Assembly (NCBI GenBank): GCA_930367215.1
Contig: OV884059.1
Span: forward strand, 53,352,957-53,416,956
DNA from: Pollenia angustigena
Taxonomy: Eukaryota; Arthropoda; Insecta; Diptera; Polleniidae
DNA: 64,000 nucleotides
Direction of reading: 5' to 3'
The translations under genes were made by a program, and so were the position numbers. This document shows, in pieces, positions 36,800-47,749 of the stretch. The notes beneath the pieces are model-generated. The model did not search any database, was not told the DNA's origin, and saw only the letters and a program-made list of their open reading frames with translations. Position 1 is the first letter of the stretch. Each line of letters begins with the position of its first letter.

Positions 36800-39350
36800 A
36801 ACAAGTAAGAAAGTATAGTCGGTCAAGCCAAGTCGACAAGCCAAGTCGACCATATGATACCCTACACCACAGTATTAAAAAACACATCATGCTTATATGT
36901 CCATATAAATATGGATTTATCTATGTTTATGAAACTTATTAAAATCGGGTTAAAAGTTTGTGAGGGGCAGAAATTGCCCCCTACCTCCCCTTGTGGTCCT
37001 ATTTTTGAAAAACTGTACAGCTTATGTGTCTATATTGTGAGGGTGGCTGATTTATATTGCTTTAAGTTTCATTACTTATTACTAATTTATTTTGTTGGGT
37101 GTAGAAGATTTTCTTTGAATATAAAAAAAAAAATAAGTTTTTTTTGATAATATAGTGAGTCATGAATTTTCAATTTTGATGAAAATGTTAAAAATTTTCA
37201 TTATTAATTTGGATTTTAAAATAAATAGCTGGAGGTCGTTAATATATTAAAGGAAAAATGTATAATAATAGCGCAAATCTTTAAAACGTTTGGAATTAAA
37301 CTTAATCAGAAATATTTACTAAAAGCAAGAAGTATTTTAAAAAATACATGTTTTAAGCGGAAATTACCGGAAACGCATAAAATTTTTAAGAATATTTGTT
37401 TCCTTTTATGTCGTGTTCCACATTAGCGTTGGAATAAAAATAAATGAAACTCACGTTCCACAAGCAAATTACATTTAAAAGAAGACGATCCACATAACTA
37501 TCCGCCTCGAAACAATTTCCCCGCTAAAGTAAACAATTGGGAGACTCGTTTCAAGAGAATCACAAGCCAAGGATAAATTTTTTTAACATCAGCACAGCGA
37601 AAAACCACACATTTGGAGAATGTTTTGGGAATGAAAGCGATAATATTTGGATAACTATTTGCACAACTCGACAAAGTATTGGTGAGAAAATTATTGGCAC
37701 AAGCAAAACATCTACAAGATTAGATTTTTATTTTATTTATTTTTTTTATTTTATTTAATCTAAAATCTTTAAATGAAATGTATTAAATTACACTAATTAC
37801 ATAATTCTAAAAATTAATCGGTCAAAGTATTGTTTGTTTGAAGAATTTTTTTTCATCCTTAAATTATGCTATACAAATATTACAATTACATTAATCAATT
37901 TAACATTTCTACACATTTCATTCGTACTTTTGTGGATGGTATCATAACTAAAAATGAAGAAAAACAATTATTATACAATCCACTAAACTAATCTGTCATA
38001 AACACAATAACCAAAACTCTGCTTAACTATATTAACAGAAAGAAAAATAAAATTAAGTGTTATACGCAACCGACCACTGCTTTATATTAAAAAAAAAAAA
38101 AAAAATGTACAATGATTTAGATTTGTTATATGAACAACTTTGAATTCTTATATTGTTTGCAACACGAGTTACCATTGCGTTATTTTTTTTTTATAATAAA
38201 TTTTTTTTTGTTGTTCATGTTACATTAACTATAAACACTACATTCTAAAATTTAAATTTAGCTCTGTGTTTTTAAACATATTGTCACCCTATAACAAAAA
38301 TATCCTTTAGTTCATTTACGTTAGAACAGAAAAATATCAAATTCATTTAAATAAACATATGGTGACAAACTTTTCATAGTAATGTTTAAAATTTAGTTTA
38401 AAATAGTAAAAAGAAGGAAAAACACTAATTATTTTTTTTTTATTGTTATTTTTTTTTAAATCGAATTTTAACATTAATAAAATTTATAACCTATTGTAAT
38501 TTTTTTTCTTGAATATGGAATCTTGAATTTTTTATTTTATTACGAAAAGTGAAGTGAATGGTATGGGGGTTAGGAGGAATTGTTTAGATGGTTAATTTTT
38601 GTTAGTTTTGTTTTGATATTGGGCTGACAGCCAATTTTAAGTTCTTGTCAGCATGGAGGGTGGGCTTCGGAATAGTGCAGCAAATTACATCAAAAGCTAT
38701 ACCATAATCTTTTACCGCATCTTCTTCTTTTATGTTATGTGGATCATTATATATTTTTAAGCTACCTAAAGTAAAGTCACTGTAACGGATTCAAATACAT
38801 TATTAATTTATTTTTATTCTCATAAGGGAACACAACTCACTCCCCACCGGAGAGCACGGCCGTTATATTAGGTAGCACCGTTCCCAAAAACTAAAAATCA
38901 GATTTAAGAATCGTTACAATATAGATATGGATCTATCTATGTTTTGAATTTCATTAAAATCGGTTTGAGAGGCAGAAATTGGCCCTATCTCCCCTCGTGG
39001 TCCTTTTTTTTTAAAAATGTATCCCTTTTGTGTCCATGAAGATATGGTTCTATGTTAGTTTTAAATTTTATTAAAATCGGTTTGATAGTTTCTGAGAGGA
39101 AGAAATTTCCCCCTATCTTCCCTCGTCGTCCTACGATTTGGCCCATTTTCAATAGGCTTGGTCCTTGAGTCAATAAGAACCTATGTCCCAAATTTTATCA
39201 AGCCAGCCGGACGGACATCGTTAGTTCGACTCAGAAAGTGATTCTGAGTCGATCGGTATACGTAAAGGTGGGTCTAGGACCAATATTTTAAGGCGTTACA
39301 TACATCAGCACAAATGCATAATACCCTCTCCACTATTGTGGTGTGGGTAT
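36800..39350 (-). mobile_element. D3-family element containing a solo LTR
   Basis: Begins AACAAGTAAGAAAGTATAGT with a GTCGG...CCGAC-type stem and ATACCCTACACC, and ends with GTGGTGTGGGTAT. This third family shares the D1/D2 plan but has its own terminal words. A solo LTR is inserted at ATAT (37032-37035). The remaining body shows repeated units containing ATTAAAATCGGTTTGA. A 56-bp stretch present in the second copy (near 46655-46710) is missing here. Confidence 0.7.
37036..38918. repeat. Solo LTR (1883 bp) with ATAT target duplications
   Basis: Starts TGTGAGGGTG and ends GTTACA (TG...CA), with ATAT on both sides (37032-37035 and 38919-38922). Joining the flanks restores an uninterrupted D3 sequence. 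It matches 44392-46372 closely apart from a 98-bp deletion near 38070, so it belongs to the same family as the gag-pol element. Next to it lies D3 sequence instead of a primer-binding site, so this is a solo LTR. The 73-codon frame (37537-37758) recurs in the other LTR but resembles no known protein. Confidence 0.85.
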
Positions 39351-39605
39351 AAAAAGAGTAATTTTTGGGGATTCAGTATTTCGGTTATAACTCAGCCATT
39401 TTTTAACCGATTTGACAGATTTATATACCAACGTGTTGAAGAAGAAATTTGCCATTTACTTGACTTATAAAGCTTGGACTCGGGGAGATCTATGGTTCCC
39501 GAAAGTGGGTATTTAAAAAAAAAGAAATTTAATTTTGGTCATAACTTTTTTGTATCTGAACCGATTTGTCCGAGTTTTTTATAAAATATGTTCTACTAAA
39601 AATTA
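39351..39605 (-). mobile_element. D1-family body fragment, reversed (copy 1)
   Basis: Contains GGTCATAACTTTTTTG and TATGTTCTACTAAAAATT words of the D1 body, reversed. Parallel to 46862-47118. It ends at an abrupt junction with retrotransposon leader sequence at 39605/39606, the breakpoint of a tandem duplication. Confidence 0.6.
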
Positions 39606-40140
39606 AGGTAACTGAATTTTTAATCGGTTATTTTCCTATAACGGTTAATCAATCCCTAACTTCCTTTCTAGAACTTATTGTTGTTTGGATATGATTCTTT
39701 TGACATTTGCCGAAAGGTTCCAGCAGTTATAAGTGATACTATTCTTCTTCTTTTCTTTTCCTTTATTCTTTTTTGCGGTAACTGATGATTATTTTTATTT
39801 TATTTTTATTTGTAAGTTTTTTTTTTAATTTGTAGTTTTGATTTTTAGTTTTAAACTTTTCGCTTTATACCCCTATCTATGGACTTCACTGAGTAGTAAT
39901 ATATGTATATTGACATTGTTGATACCCTTTTTGATATTTTGGTGTGATTTTATTCATAAATACTTATATATATATATATATATATAATTTGACTTTTTAT
40001 AATAGTTTTTTTTTTTTTTTTTTTTTTTTAACCGGATACACAACAACGATTTTAGACAGAAAGAATTTCTTTTAATTTTTTTTTTATATCATTAGAATTT
40101 TTTTTTAAGATTATTGTTCTTTGATTAATTATTTATAAAA
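39606..40140 (+). other. Truncated leader of the LTR element
   Basis: Untranslated DNA ahead of gag with a TA run (about 39966-39987) and a T-run (40008-40029). It lacks a primer-binding site because the upstream part was lost at the 39605 junction. Confidence 0.55.
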
Positions 40141-41021
40141 ATGCCTGTAGTTCGTAGTACCGGGGATATACCATCAGAAGTAGAGCGGGATTCATTAGAT
40201 CAGGAAGCTGGTGGTGATGCCCGAACACCTGTTTTTACGGTCCGAAGACCAATGACTAGAATAATTTATTTAACAAATGCAAATCTTAGCGGCAATTTCG
40301 ATCTTCTTTGTGAACACGCCCATATTCTTTTTGAAGACAAAGCACTTAAATGGTTTTGGCGATTCCACCGCAGTTGTGTTAACATGTATTGGGACAAATT
40401 ATGTGATGCACTGAAGCGACAATATGGAGATGACAAAACAGATTTTGACATTAGAGATGACATACTACAGAGAAAACAAAGACATAATGAGACATTTGAC
40501 GAATTTCATGAGGCAATCTTGGTTTTGTGTGACAAACTGCATACCCCTTTATCAGACTACGAGTTATGTGAGACTTTACAAAGGAATTTAAGACCGGAGA
40601 TAAGGCATGACATTCTTCATTTGGAAATAACTCGAGTTCCCATTTACGCCGTGCAGTACGAAGGCATGAGAAGTTTGTCAGGGACATGACATCGACAAAT
40701 GTAAACAAACGTGGTTTCCACAAGATGCAGGTAGCTGAGGTTATTAGTAAAGACGAACAGTTTGTGGAGGACAACATTTTAGTTAATGATGATACCGAAA
40801 TTTGTATGTTAGTAAAATCGGGAAAATGTTGGAATTGCGATAAAATTGGCCACAGTTTTATAGACTGCTTAGAGCCTAGGACTATTTTTTGTTACGGTTG
40901 TGGGACGAAAAATATTTGTAAGCCAAAGTGTCCTAATTGTTGTTTGAAACAGGGAAACGTAACTCGGGATGTCCGTGCATCAAAAGACGGGCATCCGAGG
41001 ATAAACTTAACGGGATTATAA
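40141..41021 (+). pseudogene. gag: gag (capsid and nucleocapsid), one frameshift
   Basis: Starts at ATG 40141. Residues about 50-160 form a retrotransposon Gag capsid domain (KALKWFWRF, DALKRQYGD, RKQRHNETFDEFHEAIL, LRPEIRHDIL). A frameshift near 40640 moves the reading to RRHEKFVRDM. Two Cys-rich fingers follow: CWNCDKIGHSFIDC (C-x2-C-x4-H-x4-C) and CYGCGTKNICKPKC, lacking the His. Pol continues in the -1 frame with an 85-base overlap (40937-41021), as expected if Pol is made by -1 ribosomal frameshifting; this layout need not be a lesion. Confidence 0.8.
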
Positions 41022-44000
41022 TAAAATCTAAATCTGATGAGACAAATTATTTTTATGAACATAAAATACCGGCTAAGACAATTTTCACTGAAATTTCAAA
41101 AACTCATCCGTTAAAACGACCTTATCATATTCGTTTAGAGGAATATAAACTTGCTAGGGCTAGGATTTTTGATGAATCCAATAGTAAACGGAAACTTAAC
41201 AGATCTACGAGAAGGCTACGTAAGTTTTATAAGAAAAGGAAACAATTTCGCAAACACGTTATATCATCATTGGTTAATAGGGAAAATGACAATCGTCCAT
41301 ATGTTAGGTTGAACTTGTGCAATGGAAATTATTTTGCATTATTAGATAGTGGGGCGAACGTTAACGTTATTGGAGGTCAATTATGTTCCGAATTAATTGA
41401 ATCAGGTGACTATAATTAAAGTATTTGTAGTGTAAGGACAGCTGATGGGCAACGTCAGCGTTGTTGTGGGACGGTTATTCTTGAAATCGGGTATAATAGT
41501 CAGAGAAAACCGATTGAATTTTTGTTAATACCTTCAATCACTCAGGATATAATATGTGGCATTGATTTTTGGGATAAATTTGACATAAAAATTATCACAT
41601 TGAACGCAATCGACGAAATTATTTCTGAGGAAAATCCGGATAAAATTCCATTAAATGTATCTCAGGGAAAACAATTACAAAGCATTATTGATTATTTTCC
41701 TAATTCCGACCGAGACGGACTGGGATGTACCACACTGTTGGAACATAACATCGATTCTGGTGAAGCAACCCCGATAAAACAGCGATATTACCCGATATCA
41801 CCAGCTAGGGAAAAGTTGTTATGTGGAGAGGTAGATCGAATGTTAAAGTTAGGCGTTATCGAAGAATGCCCGTCATCTCCATGGTCATCGCCAGGTGTTT
41901 TAATTGTTAAACCTGGAAAAGTACGTTTTTGCCTGGACAGTAGGAAACTAAATTCCGCTACTAAGGAAGACGCATATCCCATTCCCAACATAGATGGACT
42001 TATTTCGAGACTTCCTCAAATTTATTACATTTCTAAGGTGGATCTAAAAGATCCATTTTGGCAAATTAAATTGGACGAAACCTCGAGACCGAAGACAGCG
42101 TTCACAATCCCTAATCGGCCCTTGTACCAATTTACAAGAATGCCGTTTGGATTGTGCAATGCACCACAGACAATGTGTAGACTAATGGACCAAGTCATTC
42201 CGTATTATTTAAAGACGAACGTTTTTGTTTACTTAGACGACTTACTGATAATTTCAAAAGACTTTGACGAACATTTAAAGCACTTAAAGGAGGTGGCGAC
42301 TCAACTTCGGAAGGCTAACTTAACAATAAATGTAAAGAAGAGTAGTTTCTGTCTTCGCCAAGTACAGTATTTGGGATATGTCGTTGGTGAAGGTTCATTA
42401 AAAGTTGACCCTGAGAAAGTAAAAGCAATTTCTCAGTTTCCGGCTCCTAAAACAGTCCGACAACTTAGACAATTTCTTGGTATGTCCGGATGGTACCGTC
42501 GATTTATCGATGATTATGCGACTATTACATTTCCGTTAACAGAATTGTTGTCGAAAAAGAAAACATTTGTTTGGACAGATGTGGTACAAAGGACATTTGA
42601 AGCAATTAAAAATAAATTGACATCCGCACCCATTTTGGTACATGCGGACTTTCGTAAACCGTTTATAATCCAATGTGATGCCAGTTTGTTTGGAATTGGG
42701 GCTGTACTAGTTCAACTGGACGGAAATGGCGATGAAAAGCCAATAGCATTTATGTCACAAAAATTTAACAAAGCCCAGAGGAATTATTCAATAACAGTAC
42801 TGGAGTGTTTGGCTGTAATTCTGGCAATTAAAAAATTTAGGGCATATATTGAGGGTCATGAGTTTAAGGTTATAAGCGACCATGCCAGCCTCAAATGGCT
42901 CATGAGACAAAGGGACTTATCTGGTCGATTGGCCAGGTGGGCTTTGAAACTGCAAGGCTTCGACTTTACGATAGAACATCGTAAAGGTAAAGATAATGTA
43001 GTTCCGGATGCTTTGTCGCGTGCCTTTGATGAGGATGCTACATTAGCTGAATTAGAGATACAAACATTACCTTCGATTAATTTGGACTCAACAGCATTTG
43101 ACTCACATGATTATGCACAATTGCGAAACGAATTTTCAGAATCAAACTTACCCGATTATCGGGTAATTAACAGATGTATTTACAAAAGAACAAAGTTTAC
43201 ATCCGGAAGTATCGACGAATCTGAAAATTGGAAATTATATGTACCTTTGGAGTTACGTAAGGATGTTATTTTTGCAGCGCATGATGTACCAAATGCAGCA
43301 CATGGTGGCATTGCCAAAACTGTGCATCGTGTAAGACAATACTTCTTTTGGCCTAGATTAGTTACTGACATTAAAGAATATGTTTGCAATTGTATATCCT
43401 GCAAAACCTCAAAAACACCAACAACATCACTAAGGCCATCTATGGGACAAATGGTGGAAACTGCAACACCTCTACAACGTTTATATATCGATATAATTGG
43501 TCCTTTTCCACGTACTAAGAATGGGAACATAGGAATTTTAATCATTTTAGACCATTTTACGAAATTTTCATTTTTAAACCCATTAAAGAAATTCATAACC
43601 AAGCCAATAATCAGCTACCTTAGGGACGAAATATTTTGTTGTTATGGTGTTCGGGAAATAATAATTTCAGATAACGGAAGCCAATTCAAATCCGCGGAAT
43701 TAAGAAAACTTGTTGACAAATATTGAATTAAACATCAGTTTACTGCAATCCATAGTCCCCAATCAAACGCGAGCGAGAGAGTGAACAGATCGATAAATAA
43801 AGCTATTCGTTCTTATTGTCGTAATGATCAACGCCAGTGGGATGAGTTCTTGCCAAGTGTAAATTGTGCTATACGAAGTAGCAGCCATCAAACGACGGGA
43901 TGTACCCCTTACAAACTTTTATTTGGGCAAACGATGATTACTCATGGACAAGACTACCAAATTTTACGGAACTTAAAACTTTTAGAGGAAGCAGACACCG

Positions 44001-44305
44001 AACTTGAAAGACAGGACAATTTTACATTGTTGCGGGACTCTATTCGGACAAGGATTAAGGAAGCTTATGATAGAAACATGAGGTCGTACAATTTAAGATC
44101 ACGTAACCGGGAGTTTAATATTGGGCAAATAGTAATACGTCGCAATTTCGTTCAGAGCTCTTTAGTAGATAATTTCAGCTCCAAGCTAGCACCTATAGGT
44201 GTTAAGGCTATAGTTAGGAAACGAATTGGGAACGTGAATTTTGAGCTTGAGGACGTTCATGGCGGATATAAAGCAGTTTACCATATCAAAGATATATGGG
44301 TTTGA
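40937..44305 (+). pseudogene. pol: pol: protease, RT, RNase H, integrase; two nonsense codons
   Basis: One frame throughout, broken only by TAA at 41417-41419 and TGA at 43724-43726. The protease has LLDSGANVNVIGG. The reverse transcriptase (about 41690-42500) has VRFCLDSRKLN, SKVDLKDPFWQI, LPFGLCNAP-type RMPFGLCNAPQT and the catalytic YLDD. RNase H follows with CDASLFGIGAVL, ECLAVILAIKKFR and SDHASLKWL. The integrase has the zinc module (H-HGG-C-C, ending CNCISC) and the DDE triad: D in YIDIIGP, D in ISDNGSQF, and E in NASERVNR after the second stop. The tail ends KDIWV with no chromodomain. No env gene follows. Confidence 0.9.
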
Positions 44306-44391
44306 TTTCTGATTATGTTTACGAATGTATGGTATTGACATACCATACATTCAGATGAAAATTTGCAGCAATGTTTACTTTTCATCTGCTT
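44306..44391 (+). other. Short 3' noncoding segment before the 3' LTR
   Basis: Contains a hairpin GTATGGT...ACCATAC (44329-44348) and a second inverted pair GATGAAAA/TTTTCATC. A purine-rich plus-strand primer site, normally just before the LTR, is not visible. Confidence 0.5.
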
Positions 44392-46372
44392 TGTGAGGGT
44401 GACTGATTTATATTGCTTTAAGTTTCATTACTTATTACTAATTTATTTTGTTGGGTGTAGAAGATTTTCTTTGAATATAAAAAAAAAAAATAAGTTTTTT
44501 TTGATAATATAGTGAGTCATGAATTTTCAATTTTGATTAAAATGTTAAAAATTTTCATTATTAATTTGGATTTTAAAATAAATAGCTGGAGGTCGTTAAT
44601 ATATTAAAGGAAAAATTTATAAAAATAGCGCAAATCTTTAAAACGCTTGGAATTAAACTTAATCAGAAGTATTTACTAAAAGCAAGAAGTATTTTAAAAA
44701 AATACATGTTTTAAGCGGAAATTACCGGAAACGCATAAAATTTTTAAGAATATTTGTTTCCTTTTATGTCGTGTTCCACATTAGCGTTGGAATAAAAATA
44801 AATGAAACTCACGTTCCACAAGCAAATTACATTTAAAAGAAGACGATCCACATAACTATCCGCCTCGAAACAATTTCCCCGCTAAAGTAAACAATTGGGA
44901 GACTCGTTTCAAGAGAATCACAAGCCAAGGATAAATTTTTTTAACATCAGCACAGCGAAAAACCACACATTTGGAGAATGTTTTGGGAATGAAAGCGATA
45001 ATATTTGGATAACTATTGGCACAACTCGACAAACTATTGGTGAGAAAATTATTGGCACAAGCAAAACATCTACAAGATTAGATTTTTATTTTATTTATTT
45101 TTTTTATTTTATTTAATCTAAAATCTCTAAATGAAATGTATTAAATTACACTAATTAGTTTAATTCTAAAAATTAATCGGGCACCGTATTGTTTGTTTGA
45201 AGAATTTTTTTCATCCTTAAATTATGCTATACAAATATTACAATGACATTAATCAATTTAACATTTCTTCACATTTCATTCGTACTTTTGTGGATGGTAT
45301 CATAACTAAAAATGAAGGAAAACAATTATTATACAATCCACTAAATTAATCTGACATAAACACAATAACCAAAACTCTGATTAACTATATTAATAGAAAG
45401 AAAAATAAACTTAAGTGTTATACGCAACCGACCACTGTCAACCGGCGCCTGCTGACATCGAGGGATAATTAACGTAAGTTTCATTATTTCTGTTATTATA
45501 TTCAAACATACTTATGTATTTCAATTCTCTCTTTATATTAAAAAAAAAAAAAAATGTATACAATGATTTAGATATGTTATATGAACAACTTTGAATTCTT
45601 ATATTGTTTGCAACACGAGTTACCATTGCGTTTTATTTTTTTTATAATAAATTTTTTTTTTGTTGTTCATGTTACATTTGCTATAAACACTACATTCTAA
45701 AATTTAAATTTAGCTCTGTGTTTTTAAACATATTGTCACCCTATAACAAAAATATCTTTTAGTTCATTAACGTTAGAACAGAAAAATATCAAATTCATTT
45801 AAATAAACATATGGTGACAAACTTTTCATAGTAATGTTTAAAATTTAGTTTAAAATAGTAAAAAGAAGGAAAAACACTAATTATTTTTTTTTTTTATTGT
45901 TATTTTTTTTTAAATCGAATTTTAACATTAATAAAATTTATAACCTATTGTAATTTTTTTTCTTGAATATGGAATCTTGAATTTTTTATTTTATTACGAA
46001 AAGTGAAGTGAATGGTATGGGGGTTAGGAGGAATTGTTTAGATCGTTAATTTTTGTTAGTTTTGTTTTGATATTGGGCTGACAGCCAATTTTAAGTTCTT
46101 GTCAGCATGGAGGGTGGGCTTCGGAATAGTGTAGCAAATTACATCAAAAGCTATACCATAATCTTTTACCGCATCTTCTTTTTTTATGTTATGTGGATCA
46201 TTATTTATTTTTAAGCTACCTAAAGTAAAGTCACTGTAACGGATTCAAATACATTATTAATTTATTTTTATTCTCATAAGGGAACACAACTCACTCCCCA
46301 CCGACCAGCACGGCCGTAATATTAGGTAGCACCGTTCCCAAAAACTAAAAATCAGATTTAATAATCGTTACA
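44392..46372. repeat. 3' LTR (1981 bp)
   Basis: TGTGAGGGTG to CGTTACA, matching the solo LTR at 37036-38918 nearly base for base; the solo copy lacks 98 bases that are present here near 45437-45535. It is followed by ATAT and by the same D3/D1 DNA that follows the solo LTR. The LTR is unusually long for Ty3/gypsy, as in the Ulysses group. Confidence 0.85.
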
Positions 46373-47118
46373 ATATAGATATGGATCTATCTATGTTTTG
46401 AATTTCATTAAAATCGGTTTGAGAGGCAGAAATTGGCCCTATCTCCCCTCGTGGTCCTATTTTTTAAAAAATGTATCCCTTTTGTGTCCATGAAGATATG
46501 GTTCTATGTTAGTTTTAAATTTTATTAAAATCGGTTTGATAGTTTCTGAGAGGAAGAAATTTCCCCCTATCTTCCCTCGTGGTCCTACGATTAGGCCATT
46601 TTCAATAGGCTTGGTCCTTGAGTCAATAAGAACCTATGTCCCAAATTTTATCAAATTATCTCCAAAATTGCGTCCTGTACTTTGCGCACAAGGTTACATG
46701 GACATCCAGCCAGCCAGCCGGACGGACATCGTTAGTTCGACTCAGAAAGTGATTCTGAGTCGATCGGTATACGTAAAGGTGGGTCTAGGACCAATATTTT
46801 AAGGCGTTACATACATCAGCACAAATGCATAATACCCTCTCCACTATTGTGGTGTGGGTATAAAAAGAGTAATTTTTGGGGATTCAGTATTTCGGTTATA
46901 ACTCAGCCATTTTTTAACCGATTTGACAGATTTATATACCAACGTGTTGAAGAAGAAATTTGCCATTTACTTGACTATGGAGATCTATGGTTCCCGAAAG
47001 TGGGTATTTAAAAAAAAAGAAATTTAATTTTGGTCATAACTTTTTTATATCTGAACCGATTTGTCCGAGTTTTTTATAAAATATGTTCTACTAAAAATTT
47101 CCGATATTTTGGTATATA
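46373..47118 (-). mobile_element. Second copy of the D3 and D1 flanking DNA
   Basis: 46373-46861 repeats the D3 body after the solo LTR and 46862-47118 repeats the D1 piece (compare 38919-39605). Each copy has its own small deletion: 56 bp missing in copy 1 near 39212, and 14 bp missing in copy 2 near 46976. They diverged after duplication. The copy ends where a LINE was inserted. Confidence 0.75.
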
Positions 47119-47749
47119 TTCAGTTCATCCCATATACAACTTGCGCTACCTACTCAACAGAAGAATAACTGTTGAGGAGCAAATAAAACGAAAGGGTCCC
47201 TCCCAATGCACAAACTGTCAGGAATATGGGCATACAAAATCATATTGTAAATTGCCTCACGTATGTGTGGTTTGTGGCGACGCTCATAAAACCGCCGAAT
47301 GTAATCGTTCTAAAGCTGACCCGAATGTTAAGAAATGCAGCAACTGTGGCGAAAATCACAAGGCAAACTATAGGGGTTGTAAAGTCTTCTTGCATTTATT
47401 AAAACCTGCTTTAGTTCAAAAATATACTCACTCCCAATATGGTCCGTCACATGCGTCCAGCCAAGCCGCTGGCTCAATTGCTATTGCTAGTACTACACAA
47501 ACAAACAAACAAAACCAATCATATGCCCAAGTCCTAAAAGGAAACCCTAATGCGAAAAATCCCCCGAGTACTTCCAACGCAAAGCAACCTCCGTACGCTA
47601 ACGTTCCTAGGGAAGGTCTACAAATGCCTACCTCAATTGAAAATTTAATTCGAACTATGAATAACTTCATGGCCACTATGCAGAACATGTTTCAGGAAAT
47701 GATGCGAAACCAGAACATGCTCCTGCAAGTTCTACTCAACAAAAAATGA
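47119..47749 (+). pseudogene. Second LINE ORF1, C-terminal part
   Basis: The N-terminal half is lost by 5' truncation, and apparent upstream codons are D1 DNA. Three zinc knuckles are intact: CTNCQEYGHTKSYC, CVVCGDAHKTAEC and CSNCGENHKANYRGC. A Gln/Asn-rich linker and a Met-rich tail ending LLQVLLNKK follow. The stop overlaps the ORF2 ATG at 47746. Confidence 0.85.

Larger units (their letters stand above)
39606..46372 (+). mobile_element. Ty3/gypsy LTR retrotransposon without its 5' LTR (Osvaldo/Ulysses-like)
   Basis: Leader (39606-40140), gag, pol and a 3' LTR (44392-46372). The 5' LTR and primer-binding site are missing; the leader begins directly after duplicated flanking DNA. Gene order protease, reverse transcriptase, RNase H, integrase places it in Ty3/gypsy. 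The very long LTR, the absence of env and the RT wording (RYYPISPAREKLL, GLCNAPQTMCRLMD) suggest the Osvaldo/Ulysses lineage, an inference. No convincing polypurine tract precedes the 3' LTR. Two stops in pol and one frameshift in gag make it non-functional. Confidence 0.85.

Noticed and set aside
37537..37758. 73-codon frame MGDSFQENHKPRINFF, conserved in both LTRs (also 44895-45116)
   Set aside because: Conservation is explained by the LTRs being copies of one sequence; no motif or promoter context supports a protein.
40141..44305. Infectious retrovirus-like (errantivirus) element
   Set aside because: No env-like frame lies between integrase and the 3' LTR, and pol has two stop codons.
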